From a bacterium (GTDB taxonomy: Bacteria > JAMCPX01), in assembly GCA_021789095.1 (NCBI GenBank), contig JAJYJX010000027.1:1-17972 (forward strand): a DNA stretch of 17,972 nt, written 5' to 3'. Positions 1 through 6,732 of this stretch are shown one piece after another (positions within the stretch are counted from its first letter, which is position 1; every line of letters begins with the position of its first letter). The notes under the pieces are model-generated. The model ran no database searches and was not told the DNA's origin. It saw nothing but the letters and a program-made list of their open reading frames with translations. The translations under genes were made by a program, and so were the position numbers.

Positions 1-85
1 TCCCTATACCTTGCAGAGGTTTTGGTGTACCTGCATAAGCATTAACTGAGATTAAAATAAATATTAAAACCGTTAGTTTTCTCAT
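1..85 (-). CDS. Small exported protein, N-terminal part only
   Basis: The left window edge cuts this gene, leaving 28 codons. The start is an ATG (83-85, minus strand) with a strong GGGAGG ribosome binding site about 5 bases upstream. The visible N-terminus is MRKLTVLIFILISVNAYAG: two basic residues, a hydrophobic core and an AYA site, which is a classical Sec signal peptide with likely cleavage after residue 18. Nothing of the mature domain is visible beyond GTPKPLQGIG, so no function can be given. Only about 20 nt separate it from the stop of the upstream lipoprotein gene on the same strand, so the two are probably co-transcribed. The start is well supported; the identity is unknown. Confidence 0.7.
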   Translation of the reverse strand, partial: MRKLTVLIFILISVNAYAGTPKPLQGIG

Positions 86-105
86 TTTGCCTCCCTTTAA
101 ATAAT

Positions 106-2301
106 TTACATACATGGATGTCCTCCACAGCCGCCTCCTCCTCCTCCACTTGAAGCATAGAACTCGGGTGGATACTCACAATGTATGGTTGCCTCTGGCT
201 CAAGGTGACCATATCCATACTCCTGACATAACCGAGAAATAACTCCTTTATCTACCTGTAGCCAGTGTCCATCCAATGTTTCTGCATGACTATCTATATC
301 CACACTTCTCCCGAGTCTGTGTAATGAATGCGGAATATTCCAGTCAGCAGAAATATCAAACAGCCCGCCATAAACAAGGCTCATGTCATTGATACCAAGG
401 GTTGCATTATTGTGATCACGATAAAAAGAACTCGACATCTGCTGGATATATCCAATTACATCCTCCATTGCCCAGTGATTGTCGGGATGGGCAGGCCTTT
501 GTCCTTTAAGCCTGTAATAGGAGCTTGGAACAAGGCTGGTTAATCCCTCCACGCCAACCATAAACCTCTGTGTATTCGCCACATCAGGCTCTCCATCCAC
601 ATACACCTTAAGCTCATATAAGCCTGAAGCCTCTGGGGGATGCCATATAACATCGCATGAGCCGCTGCTATCTGTTGTACAGGTGTTATTATCAAAAAAT
701 CCTATAGCCGTTGAAACGGTGGCATCATCATGGGAATGCCCGCCGTTCTCATATTCGTTTGAGGAATCTACTCGTTTTATGTCAAATACAAGGGTTTTGT
801 TTGATACATCCTCATTTTCACATACAGGTTTCAGTTGAACGGGTATATCTATATCGGATACTTTTGGCTCAATATCAGGCGGTATAAAATAGCCATACGT
901 CAGGTCACCATAGATGTTTATTATGTATTTTTGCTCACATTTGTACGTTACTGATGCCCAAGGAAGTCCTCCTGATATATAATCTAACTGATAACTGTAG
1001 TCACCCTGCTGCAAAGTATCATTGATTAGATTTCCATTACATTCATAAGTACCAGTATATTTATAGCTACCTTCATCATAAGTAGGAAGGCCTCCACCAG
1101 AACCTTTCAATTCTAATTGAAATGTTCCACCCATTGTTGGCGCAAGTGAACTTACATCCCATGTAAGATATGCTGTGCAAGGGTTATGTTGAACGTCATT
1201 ATAAGAATCACATCCAGAAATATAGCATCCATTTCCCCAATCTACACTACCACAACTATTCCATGCCTCTTTTGACGGTTCAGGACACTGTGTGTCGCCT
1301 ATAATGGTTGGTATTTGCCCACCAAGTGTATACGTAGTGCCATCTTGCATTACACTATACTGTATAGGCAGAGTTACTACTGATTTTATTATTTCGTATT
1401 GTTGCGTAGAAGGTAATTGATAAGTAATTGTTGATTTGATAGTATTTGATTCTGAATGTCCAGATGTGGCATCAGTATAAGACGAATTAGAATTAGAACT
1501 TTTATATAGCCCATCATAATCAGAGTTAGATTGTCGCCAATTTAACTCAATGTCAGAAGAACTACAAAACCACCATCCACTAACAGTTGTATTTGCGACG
1601 TTATCTGTGTGGGTAGAGATTACGAGACATGGGCCACCAACTGTAGAAATACCAGTCCACCTATGATCTGTAGTATCATCTAAAGTTCTTCCATTATCTA
1701 TATCTTGCTGGCTACTTTCAACTTCTATGGAAAAGGCTGCTGGTGCTATCTCTATGGTCCTTTCCCCTTGTGTATCTGTTAACTGAAGTTGCTGAGGTAA
1801 CGCGGTATATATCTGTGAATCTTGCTTGCCATAAAATTGAAATGGACCATTTATAATCTCTTTGCCTCCTATTTCAGCTACTATTTCAAGATAATACAAA
1901 CCATCACTATCTATATTGATCTTATCTTTATACAATGAAAGTGTAGCAAAATATCGTTTACCTGTATGTTCCAGATTGTTACGTTCTTTCCCCCATTTAA
2001 TGTACGTTTCATCTATAAGCTCAGATGTATTCACTATCCAAGCAATGGTACTGCCACTGCGATAAGTAATTCCCGGAGAAAAATTTAATGGATGTATGGC
2101 TGGATTTGATTTTGCTAAGGAATCCTTTGTCTGGAGCGGGTTGAGATTAGCTGGATTATTTATTTGTTGATTACTATTACTAGATGATAAATTTGAATTT
2201 CCGCACGAGCTAAAAAAAATGCTCATTGCAGATATAAGTATACCGGCAATTAAACAAGCATACCTCTGGTGTGTGTGTGTGTGTGTGTGTGTGGCACACA
2301 C
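106..2301 (-). CDS. Large secreted lipoprotein with C-terminal Hedgehog/DD-peptidase-like zinc domain; start region phase-variable
   Basis: The 731-residue frame opens with a GTG that lacks a ribosome binding site. The N-terminus holds an HTHTHTH run from a CA repeat, then a hydrophobic segment (about 16-30) ending FFSSC (Cys33), a lipobox-like signal; I expect a lipid-anchored protein. Residues 34-60 are a Ser/Asn/Gln-rich linker. The middle (about 75-600) is beta-rich, with Trp, Cys and Ser/Gly stretches. I do not recognise it, though parts resemble Ig-like domains. The C-terminal 110 residues contain HRLGRSVDID (His661, Asp668) and, 39 residues on, HCEYP (His707) preceded by Glu701 and Glu703. 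This H-x2-G-x3-D plus late Glu/His layout is that of M15/M74 DD-peptidases and Hedgehog-fold zinc enzymes, suggesting peptidoglycan cleavage, but family and activity are inference. The last residues are SGGGGGG followed by CGGHPCM. The well-placed ATG at 2317 is in another frame (see CA repeat), so as read here the gene may be switched off. Confidence 0.75.
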   Translation of the reverse strand: MCATHTHTHTHQRYACLIAGILISAMSIFFSSCGNSNLSSSNSNQQINNPANLNPLQTKDSLAKSNPAIHPLNFSPGITYRSGSTIAWIVNTSELIDETYIKWGKERNNLEHTGKRYFATLSLYKDKINIDSDGLYYLEIVAEIGGKEIINGPFQFYGKQDSQIYTALPQQLQLTDTQGERTIEIAPAAFSIEVESSQQDIDNGRTLDDTTDHRWTGISTVGGPCLVISTHTDNVANTTVSGWWFCSSSDIELNWRQSNSDYDGLYKSSNSNSSYTDATSGHSESNTIKSTITYQLPSTQQYEIIKSVVTLPIQYSVMQDGTTYTLGGQIPTIIGDTQCPEPSKEAWNSCGSVDWGNGCYISGCDSYNDVQHNPCTAYLTWDVSSLAPTMGGTFQLELKGSGGGLPTYDEGSYKYTGTYECNGNLINDTLQQGDYSYQLDYISGGLPWASVTYKCEQKYIINIYGDLTYGYFIPPDIEPKVSDIDIPVQLKPVCENEDVSNKTLVFDIKRVDSSNEYENGGHSHDDATVSTAIGFFDNNTCTTDSSGSCDVIWHPPEASGLYELKVYVDGEPDVANTQRFMVGVEGLTSLVPSSYYRLKGQRPAHPDNHWAMEDVIGYIQQMSSSFYRDHNNATLGINDMSLVYGGLFDISADWNIPHSLHRLGRSVDIDSHAETLDGHWLQVDKGVISRLCQEYGYGHLEPEATIHCEYPPEFYASSGGGGGGCGGHPCM
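2269..2293 (-). repeat. (CA)12 microsatellite just after the start codon: candidate phase-variation tract
   Basis: Read on the minus strand, twelve CA units plus one C follow ATG AAA AGC TTA ACA GGT GTG TGC. With 12 units the frame from the ATG at 2317 ends at a TAG (2210-2212) after 35 codons. Adding one unit (13, or 10, or 16) puts that ATG in frame with the signal peptide and body of the lipoprotein gene. Slipped-strand mispairing in such tracts is a known switch of surface proteins in bacteria; that it happens here is inferred. Confidence 0.75.
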
Positions 2302-2314
2302 CTGTTAAGCTTTT

Positions 2315-2327
2315 CATAAGTCCTCCT
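2315..2327 (-). promoter_or_regulatory. Strong ribosome binding site and ATG ahead of the CA tract
   Basis: On the minus strand AGGAGG (2322-2327) lies four bases before an ATG (2315-2317). This is the only good initiation signal near the 5' end of the lipoprotein gene. The GTG at 2299-2301 that opens the long frame has no such site, being about 20 bases further down. The true start is therefore most likely the ATG at 2317, in frame only when the CA tract has another length. Confidence 0.7.
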
Positions 2328-2536
2328 CTTTAATTGTTTATATCTTAAAACCTTAATTGGGTTTTTAAAAATCTAAACCAATCTGCTTTCGGAGGTGAAT
2401 GAGGATACTTTCACATTCGTATTGATTATATATCAACTAAAAATATCAAGTATTGTCAAGAGTTATTTTTCGTAATGTGAGAATTGATATACGAATAAAA
2501 GTTCACAGTGGTTCCGCATTGAGGTTCTAATACCTT
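2328..2536. other. AT-rich intergenic region with interleaved inverted repeats
   Basis: No gene is seen here. Two perfect inverted pairs are interleaved: TCACATT (2411-2417) with AATGTGA (2474-2480), and ATTCGTAT (2415-2422) with ATACGAAT (2489-2496). Between them a minus-strand TTGACA (2454-2459) and TATAAT (2425-2430) occur, but 23 bases apart, too far for an ordinary sigma-70 promoter. The region must hold the promoter of the lipoprotein gene unless transcription comes through from panE. The inverted repeats could bind a regulator, but I cannot assign one. Confidence 0.35.
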
Positions 2537-2896
2537 TTATCCCAACAGCTGTTTCAATGCCAGCGCGTTTTTGACGGCATAGCCCGATATATCGTTGTTG
2601 TAGTATACAAAGACATCCTTTCCTTTCATGTTCGTCTGTATCATCTTTGCATCGGATTCGATGTCCTTCCCGGTGTATGACCCTGCGTATTCCGGTGCGC
2701 CCTTTGGCCCGTGCCTGCGTAGGTAATAAAAAGAGAACCCGGGCATGTATTCGGTTTCAAGGCCTTTCCAATCGGACATGCAGATCGTTGCGCCGGAATC
2801 CATATGGTGCCACTCATTCTGCCGGATGTCTTCGGGATAGAATACGCCTATCCAGTCATTGTAGCTGAACCCGCTTGTGCCTATGTAAATGGTCAT
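2537..2896 (-). pseudogene. DUF72 (YecE-like) gene with a large in-frame internal deletion
   Basis: The 119-residue frame begins with the DUF72 N-terminus (MTIYIGTSGFSYNDWIGVFY, then PEDIRQNEW) and jumps near residue 33 straight to the family's C-terminal third: GATICMSDWKGLE, FSFYYLRRHGPKG, YAGSYTG, and VFVYYNNDISGYAVKNALAL. DUF72 proteins form a TIM-barrel-like fold of roughly 230-280 residues. Here the middle, including the conserved part around the usual VE-NNTFY and HP-W motifs, is missing, about 110-140 residues. No frameshift or stop is seen, so the deletion was in frame, but a barrel lacking half its strands is unlikely to fold. A GGGGAAA about 11 bases before the ATG could act as ribosome binding site. 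I treat it as a decayed gene; an assembly collapse is the alternative. The function of DUF72 itself is unknown to me. Confidence 0.75.
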
Positions 2897-2944
2897 GCCT
2901 TTTTAATTTCCCCGGTACATTTAATAAAATTTGACCGTTTTCCC

Positions 2945-3115
2945 CGCGCTGTGTCCACATGTATTTCACGAAACACTAAATTCGAATATCTAAATTCTAA
3001 ACAAGCGCTCCAATCTGATCCACAATAAATGTTCTCAACTGTTTTGAGTTTAGATTTTTTGTCATTTGATATTGTTTGGAAATTAGGATTTTGGATTTAG
3101 AGTTTGATTTCATAA
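2945..3115. repeat. AT-rich, imperfectly palindromic intergenic sequence, possible dispersed repeat
   Basis: The spacer between panE and the DUF72 remnant has no coding signal. Its left half contains CTAAATTCGAATATC and TAAATTCTAAAC; its right half contains imperfect reverse complements such as GAGTTTAGATTTTTT and GGATTTAGAGTTTG. Low-complexity TTTAGA/AAATTC palindromes of this kind occur as dispersed intergenic elements in some uncultured anaerobes. That link is from memory and only one copy lies in this window. Confidence 0.3.
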
Positions 3116-3175
3116 TTGTATGCAGGTTTTCGTTCACCACACAAACTTTCTTATTCCATTATTGTATTTTTCACG

Positions 3176-4126
3176 TTATTGTTTTTCTATTGCCTTTATG
3201 AGCCGTACCAGTGTCTTGTTGACTTCAACCGGTATGCCGAGCTGTTCACCGTACTTTACAACAGCACCGTTCAGCGCGTCTATCTCGGTCCTTTTTCCCC
3301 GTTCGATATCCTGGAGCATGGAAGCCCTGTGACCCGCTGTCGAAGGCACAAGAACGTCATAGAAAACCTGCATAAAATCCATGTAATTGTCGAACGGCAG
3401 GTTTACGCTGATGCCTTTTGCCGCTGCAAATGCCTCTTTTACCACGTCATTCATGATCGCCTTTATCTCTTCATGCTTTATCAGCTCGCCATACGGCAGC
3501 CTCAATATTGCTCCAAGCGGGTTCAGGGGGCAGTTGTAAAACATCTTTGCCCAGAGATGAGGATAAACATCGTCCATATAATAAGCCGGTATACCTGTTT
3601 TATCTATGATACGTGCTAATTCCACGAGCCGTTCCTTGTTTCCGAACTTTTCAAGTTTGTAAGGGCCGACAACAATCTGATCTGCATAAACAGTGACATT
3701 TACATACCCGGGCTTTACTATCTCGGAACCGAATATTACCCTTGCACCTCCCGTCCTTTGATCACCAACAACCTGTGCAATGGCTTCCATATTGCCCAAG
3801 CCATTCTGAAAAGAGACACATATACCGTCTTTTTTCATAAGGCCCTTGTATGCCTTTATTGCATCGCCGGTGTCGTATGATTTTACGCACATCAGGATCG
3901 CATCGAATTGATCATGCAGATCAGGCTTTAAAGCTTCCGCTGGTTCCACGGCCCTGATGTCTTTAAGATTATATTCGGCCCATATGCCTGTTATGTGCAG
4001 GCCTTGTGATTTTATGGTTCTTATGTGCTCTCCGCGTCCTGCAAGGGTAACATCGCCACCTGATTTATGCAGAAAACCGCCGAGCACTGAACCAATTGCT
4101 CCTGATCCGACAATAAGTATTTTCAT
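3176..4126 (-). CDS. panE: 2-dehydropantoate 2-reductase (ketopantoate reductase)
   Basis: This 316-residue protein should reduce 2-dehydropantoate to pantoate with NADPH, the second step of pantothenate and coenzyme A synthesis, in the cytoplasm. The N-terminus MKILIVGSGAIGSVLGG is the nucleotide-binding Rossmann loop. ILMCVKSYDT (77-86) and SFQNGLGNMEAI (105-116) are family motifs. LWAKMFYNC-P-LNPLGAI carries the expected catalytic Lys194 and substrate-contact Asn residues, and SMLQDIERGKRTEID (269-283) is the typical C-terminal helix. Length and order match the ApbA/PanE family. I chose the ATG at 4126 because it has AAAGGA about 7 bases upstream; a longer frame upstream would read through the tRNA gene and is not real. 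It lies 29 nt after the tRNA-Gly on the same strand with no clear terminator between, so the two may share a transcript. Ketopantoate-reductase-like paralogues of other specificity exist, so the substrate is probable, not proven. Confidence 0.88.
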   Translation of the reverse strand: MKILIVGSGAIGSVLGGFLHKSGGDVTLAGRGEHIRTIKSQGLHITGIWAEYNLKDIRAVEPAEALKPDLHDQFDAILMCVKSYDTGDAIKAYKGLMKKDGICVSFQNGLGNMEAIAQVVGDQRTGGARVIFGSEIVKPGYVNVTVYADQIVVGPYKLEKFGNKERLVELARIIDKTGIPAYYMDDVYPHLWAKMFYNCPLNPLGAILRLPYGELIKHEEIKAIMNDVVKEAFAAAKGISVNLPFDNYMDFMQVFYDVLVPSTAGHRASMLQDIERGKRTEIDALNGAVVKYGEQLGIPVEVNKTLVRLIKAIEKQ

Positions 4127-4155
4127 AAAAGTTTCCTTTGGGTTTTGACAAAAAA

Positions 4156-4227
4156 AGCGGGCGACCGGGGTCGAACCGGCGACGTCAAGCTTGGGAAGCT
4201 TGCATTCTACCACTGAATTACGCCCGC
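4156..4227 (-). tRNA. tRNA-Gly(CCC)
   Basis: The minus strand folds as a complete cloverleaf: acceptor GCGGGCG/CGCCCGC, D stem ATTC/GAAT, anticodon stem CAAGC/GCTTG with loop TTCCCAA (anticodon CCC, reading GGG), and T stem GCCGG/CCGGT (closed by one G-T pair) with TTCGACC loop. It is 72 nt with discriminator T. CCA is not encoded; a T6 run follows directly. Confidence 0.95.
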
Positions 4228-4236
4228 ACTAAAAAT

Positions 4237-4265
4237 AATTTATCAAGATCGAACAGGGAAGTCAA
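4237..4265 (-). promoter_or_regulatory. Promoter of tRNA-Gly (and probably panE)
   Basis: On the minus strand TTGACT (4260-4265) and TAAATT (4237-4242) are 17 bases apart. The predicted transcription start falls about 3 bases before the tRNA 5' end, as expected for a tRNA promoter. Confidence 0.55.
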
Positions 4266-4301
4266 TTATAAACGCAAACAGAACACTCTGTAAAGATCAC
4301 C

Positions 4302-4330
4302 TTGACAAATATTTACAAATGAATGATTAT
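4302..4330 (+). promoter_or_regulatory. Promoter of the fadR-etfBA unit
   Basis: A perfect -35 box TTGACA (4302-4307) is followed after 17 bases by GATTAT (4325-4330, 4 of 6 consensus positions). The -10 box lies within the palindromic operator, so bound repressor would exclude RNA polymerase. The leader to the fadR start would be only about 14 nt. Confidence 0.6.
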
Positions 4331-4337
4331 TCATTCA
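4320..4337. promoter_or_regulatory. FadR-type operator TGAATGATTATTCATTCA
   Basis: Seven-base arms TGAATGA and TCATTCA are separated by TTAT. This fits, at every position, the operator consensus I recall for Bacillus FadR (TGAATGA-n-TA-n-TCATTCA). It sits directly before a FadR-like gene and over its -10 box. Autorepression relieved by long-chain acyl-CoA is the expected mode. Confidence 0.75.
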
Positions 4338-4350
4338 ATATCGGGCCGGC

Positions 4351-5007
4351 ATGAAAAAAATCGTTAACAATGAGAAAAATGACAAACACGAGCAGATAAT
4401 ACGTGCAGCCATTAAGACCTTTGCCAGAAAAGGGTTTTACAACACGCGCATATCGGACATTGCAAAAGAGGCAAATATAGCTGACGGAACCATATATCTC
4501 TATTTCAAGAACAAGGACACGCTCCTTGTTTCATTGTTTGAAGAAAGCATGGATCAGATAATACAGATGGTAAAAGGAAGGCTGGCCAATATTGATGATC
4601 CCATTGAACAATTGCGCGAGTTCATCAAATTCCATTTCGAAATGGTAAGGTATGACAAGTTTCTTGCAGAGGTTATAACCGTCGAGTTAAGGCAGAGTAA
4701 TAAATTTATAAAACAATACAAGAACATAAAATTCAGGGAGTATCTCAATATAATATCAGGCATTATACGGGAAGCGCAGGCAAAAGGATTGATTGCAAAG
4801 CACCTCGTGCCCGGCATATTAAAAAGGATAATCTTCGGTGCACTGGACGAACTTACACTGATTTGGGTCCTCGCGGGCGATACAAAGTACACGCTTGAAA
4901 AACTCAGCTCTGATGCAACAGAGGCAATAATTAACGGTATAGCTATAAAAAATAAACATATAGGAGGTAACAGTGAAGATCCTGGTAACAGTAAAAAGGG
5001 TGAGTGA
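4351..5007 (+). CDS. fadR: TetR-family fatty acid metabolism repressor, Bacillus FadR type
   Basis: The 218-residue protein has a TetR helix-turn-helix at about 16-55 (IRAAIKTFARKGFYNTRIS, then IAKEANIADGTIYLYF). The following segment (KNKDTLLVSLFEESM), VELRQSN at 111-117 and IIFGALDELTLIWVL at 160-174 closely resemble Bacillus subtilis FadR. That protein represses beta-oxidation genes, including etfBA, and lets go when long-chain acyl-CoA binds. Here it precedes etfB, and its last 35 bases overlap the etfB start in another frame, so repressor and targets are coupled. The operator and promoter lie directly upstream. The ATG has no clear ribosome binding site and a very short predicted leader, which may keep repressor synthesis low. 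The last 15 or so residues are translated from bases that also form the etfB start region, and look unstructured. The family call is firm; the acyl-CoA ligand is inferred from the family. Confidence 0.87.
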   Translation: MKKIVNNEKNDKHEQIIRAAIKTFARKGFYNTRISDIAKEANIADGTIYLYFKNKDTLLVSLFEESMDQIIQMVKGRLANIDDPIEQLREFIKFHFEMVRYDKFLAEVITVELRQSNKFIKQYKNIKFREYLNIISGIIREAQAKGLIAKHLVPGILKRIIFGALDELTLIWVLAGDTKYTLEKLSSDATEAIINGIAIKNKHIGGNSEDPGNSKKGE

Positions 5008-5725
5008 TCCCGAGGCAAAGCTCAAGATTAAGCCTGACGGATTATGGATACAAACCGAAGGTGTTAAGTTTGTTGTGAATCCGTTTGACGAGATTGCTGT
5101 TGAAGAAGCATTGAGGATAAAAGAGAAACAAACAGGCGAAGTTGTTGTAGTTTCCGTAGGGGACAAGGTAGTTACAGAGCAGATCAGGGCCGCGCTTGCC
5201 ATGGGTGCGGACAGGGGCATATTTGTTAATTATGCAGGCAGCTATGATTCTTACGATATTGCAAATATCCTTGCAAAGATTGTTGAGCAGGAAAAGCCGG
5301 ACATTATTATTCTTGGCAAACAAGCTGTTGATGACGATATGGGACAGGCAGGCTTCATGCTCGCAGAACTGCTCGGATATCCGCAGGCCGCCTTTGCATC
5401 GAAAGTCGAGATAACAGACGACAAGAAAAAGGCAAAGGTAACAAGGGAGATAGACGGAGGTCTTGAAGTTAAAGAGGTTGAACTTCCATGCATTATAACT
5501 GCGGATCTGAGACTGAATACGCCCAGGTATGCTTCATTGCCGAACATCATGAAGGCGAAACAAAAGCCGGTAAAGGAGCTAACGGTCGAGAGCCTGGGGG
5601 TCGCTGTAAAGCCGCGTGTTACAGTTAAGAAACTGTCGGAACCGCCTAAGAGAAAAGGCGGCGTAAAGGTTGAGTCTGTTCAGGACCTGGTAAGTAAGTT
5701 AAAGACCGAAGCAAAGGTCATATAA
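4973..5725 (+). CDS. etfB: Electron transfer flavoprotein, beta subunit
   Basis: This is the small subunit of the heterodimeric ETF, which accepts electrons from acyl-CoA dehydrogenases. The 250 residues match the family length. Visible motifs are MKILVTVKRVSDPEAKL, FVVNPFDEIAVEEALRIKE (33-51), LGKQAVDDDMGQAG (114-127, nucleotide loop), and the ETF-beta signature region LNTPRYASLPNIMKAKQKP (181-199). It starts at GTG, fixed by AGGAGG (4962-4967) five bases upstream, inside the end of fadR. etfA follows after 11 bases, so the subunits are made together. The context (FadR repressor, downstream membrane FeS oxidoreductase) points to a role in fatty acid oxidation. I see no evidence for an electron-bifurcating type, and motif reading alone cannot exclude it. 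Confidence 0.93.
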   Translation: MKILVTVKRVSDPEAKLKIKPDGLWIQTEGVKFVVNPFDEIAVEEALRIKEKQTGEVVVVSVGDKVVTEQIRAALAMGADRGIFVNYAGSYDSYDIANILAKIVEQEKPDIIILGKQAVDDDMGQAGFMLAELLGYPQAAFASKVEITDDKKKAKVTREIDGGLEVKEVELPCIITADLRLNTPRYASLPNIMKAKQKPVKELTVESLGVAVKPRVTVKKLSEPPKRKGGVKVESVQDLVSKLKTEAKVI

Positions 5726-5736
5726 AGGAGGCAAAA

Positions 5737-6714
5737 GTGGGTAATGTAATAATATTATGTGAACACAAGAACGGCGAGCTTATAAAACAGAGCCTTTCTG
5801 CGGCAAAAGCAGGTATTGATGCAGCAAAAGCAATGGGTGGAAAATCTTATTTGCTTTTAATAGGTTCAGGAATGGACAGGGTAAAAGAATCTGCGTCCCA
5901 TTTTGGTACCGATGGTGTGCTGGTTGTTGATGACCCTGCGCTTGCAGGATACACGGCAGAAGCATATGCGATTGCAGCGTATGAGACGATCAAATCGCAG
6001 TCAGCAAGCCTTGTCCTTTCGACGACATCGGCATTTGCAAAAGAGCTCCTGCCAAGAATTGCCGTGAAACTCAAGGCCGGTATGGTATCCGACATACTTT
6101 CAATAAACACGGAAGGTGGCAAGGTTTCAGGATTTACAAGAGCAATGTGGGCGGGCAGCATAGTAGCCGATGTCGCAGTTGACGGCGATATTATTATTGC
6201 AACTGTAAGAGGGACTGCATTTGAACATGCTCCAAAGTTGGACAAGGCATCAGAGGTTAAAGCACTCAGCGTGAAGATCGATCAACAGACCCTGAAGGCA
6301 AAGTATATTGAAACCATAGAACATAAATCAACAAGACCTCAGTTGACGGATGCAAGTGTCGTTATATCGGGAGGCAGGGGGCTCAAGGGGCCCGAAGGAT
6401 TCAAGACCATAGGACAACTTGCAGACCTGCTCGGCGCTGCAATAGGTGCTTCAAGGGCCGCAGTTGATGCAGGATGGGTCGAGAACGACCTCCAGGTCGG
6501 ACAGACAGGAAAGATAGTGGCTCCAAACCTTTATATTGCAGTCGGCATCTCAGGCGCTATTCAGCACCTTGCAGGCATGAAGGATTCCAAGACAATCGTT
6601 GCCATAAACAAGGACCCGGATGCGCCGATCTTCCAGATAGCCGATTATGGTCTTGTTGCCGATTTTGCGAAGGCCGTACCCGAATTGGTTGAAGAGATCA
6701 AGAAGGTAAAGTAG
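5737..6714 (+). CDS. etfA: Electron transfer flavoprotein, alpha subunit
   Basis: The large ETF subunit carries the FAD that passes electrons to the quinone-reducing partner. It is 325 residues, normal for the family. The N-terminal domain (1-195) is the ETF fold shared with EtfB. The C-terminal FAD domain shows GGRGLKGPEGF (212-222), IGASRAAVDAGWV (236-248), QVGQTGKIV (253-261), YIAVGISGAIQHLAGM (266-281) and NKDPDAPIFQIADYG (291-305), all standard FAD-contact motifs. It begins with GTG, nine bases after AAAGGAGG. Downstream, 124 bases separate it from the membrane oxidoreductase gene, an unusually long gap for this operon, and most of the gap is an inverted-repeat element. Confidence 0.94.
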   Translation: MGNVIILCEHKNGELIKQSLSAAKAGIDAAKAMGGKSYLLLIGSGMDRVKESASHFGTDGVLVVDDPALAGYTAEAYAIAAYETIKSQSASLVLSTTSAFAKELLPRIAVKLKAGMVSDILSINTEGGKVSGFTRAMWAGSIVADVAVDGDIIIATVRGTAFEHAPKLDKASEVKALSVKIDQQTLKAKYIETIEHKSTRPQLTDASVVISGGRGLKGPEGFKTIGQLADLLGAAIGASRAAVDAGWVENDLQVGQTGKIVAPNLYIAVGISGAIQHLAGMKDSKTIVAINKDPDAPIFQIADYGLVADFAKAVPELVEEIKKVK

Positions 6715-6732
6715 ATAATATCACACTAAGGC

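Noticed and set aside
106-150. Protein-sorting tail (GlyGly-CTERM or MYXO-CTERM type) at the end of the large lipoprotein
   Set aside because: The Gly-rich Cys-containing tail is not followed by a membrane helix and basic cluster, which those signals require.
328-543. Plus-strand 71-residue frame
   Set aside because: It lies antisense within the DD-peptidase-like domain, with no ribosome binding site or recognisable motif.
2425-2459. Minus-strand TTGACA and TATAAT as a promoter for the lipoprotein gene
   Set aside because: The spacing is 23 bases, outside the usable sigma-70 range, so it was not listed as a promoter.
4127-4213. A 29-residue N-terminal extension of panE in the same frame
   Set aside because: It is a translation of the tRNA-Gly gene. 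The ATG at 4126 has its own ribosome binding site and begins the Rossmann motif.
4554-5018. Minus-strand frame across fadR and the start of etfB
   Set aside because: It is antisense to two firmly identified overlapping genes and has no family features.
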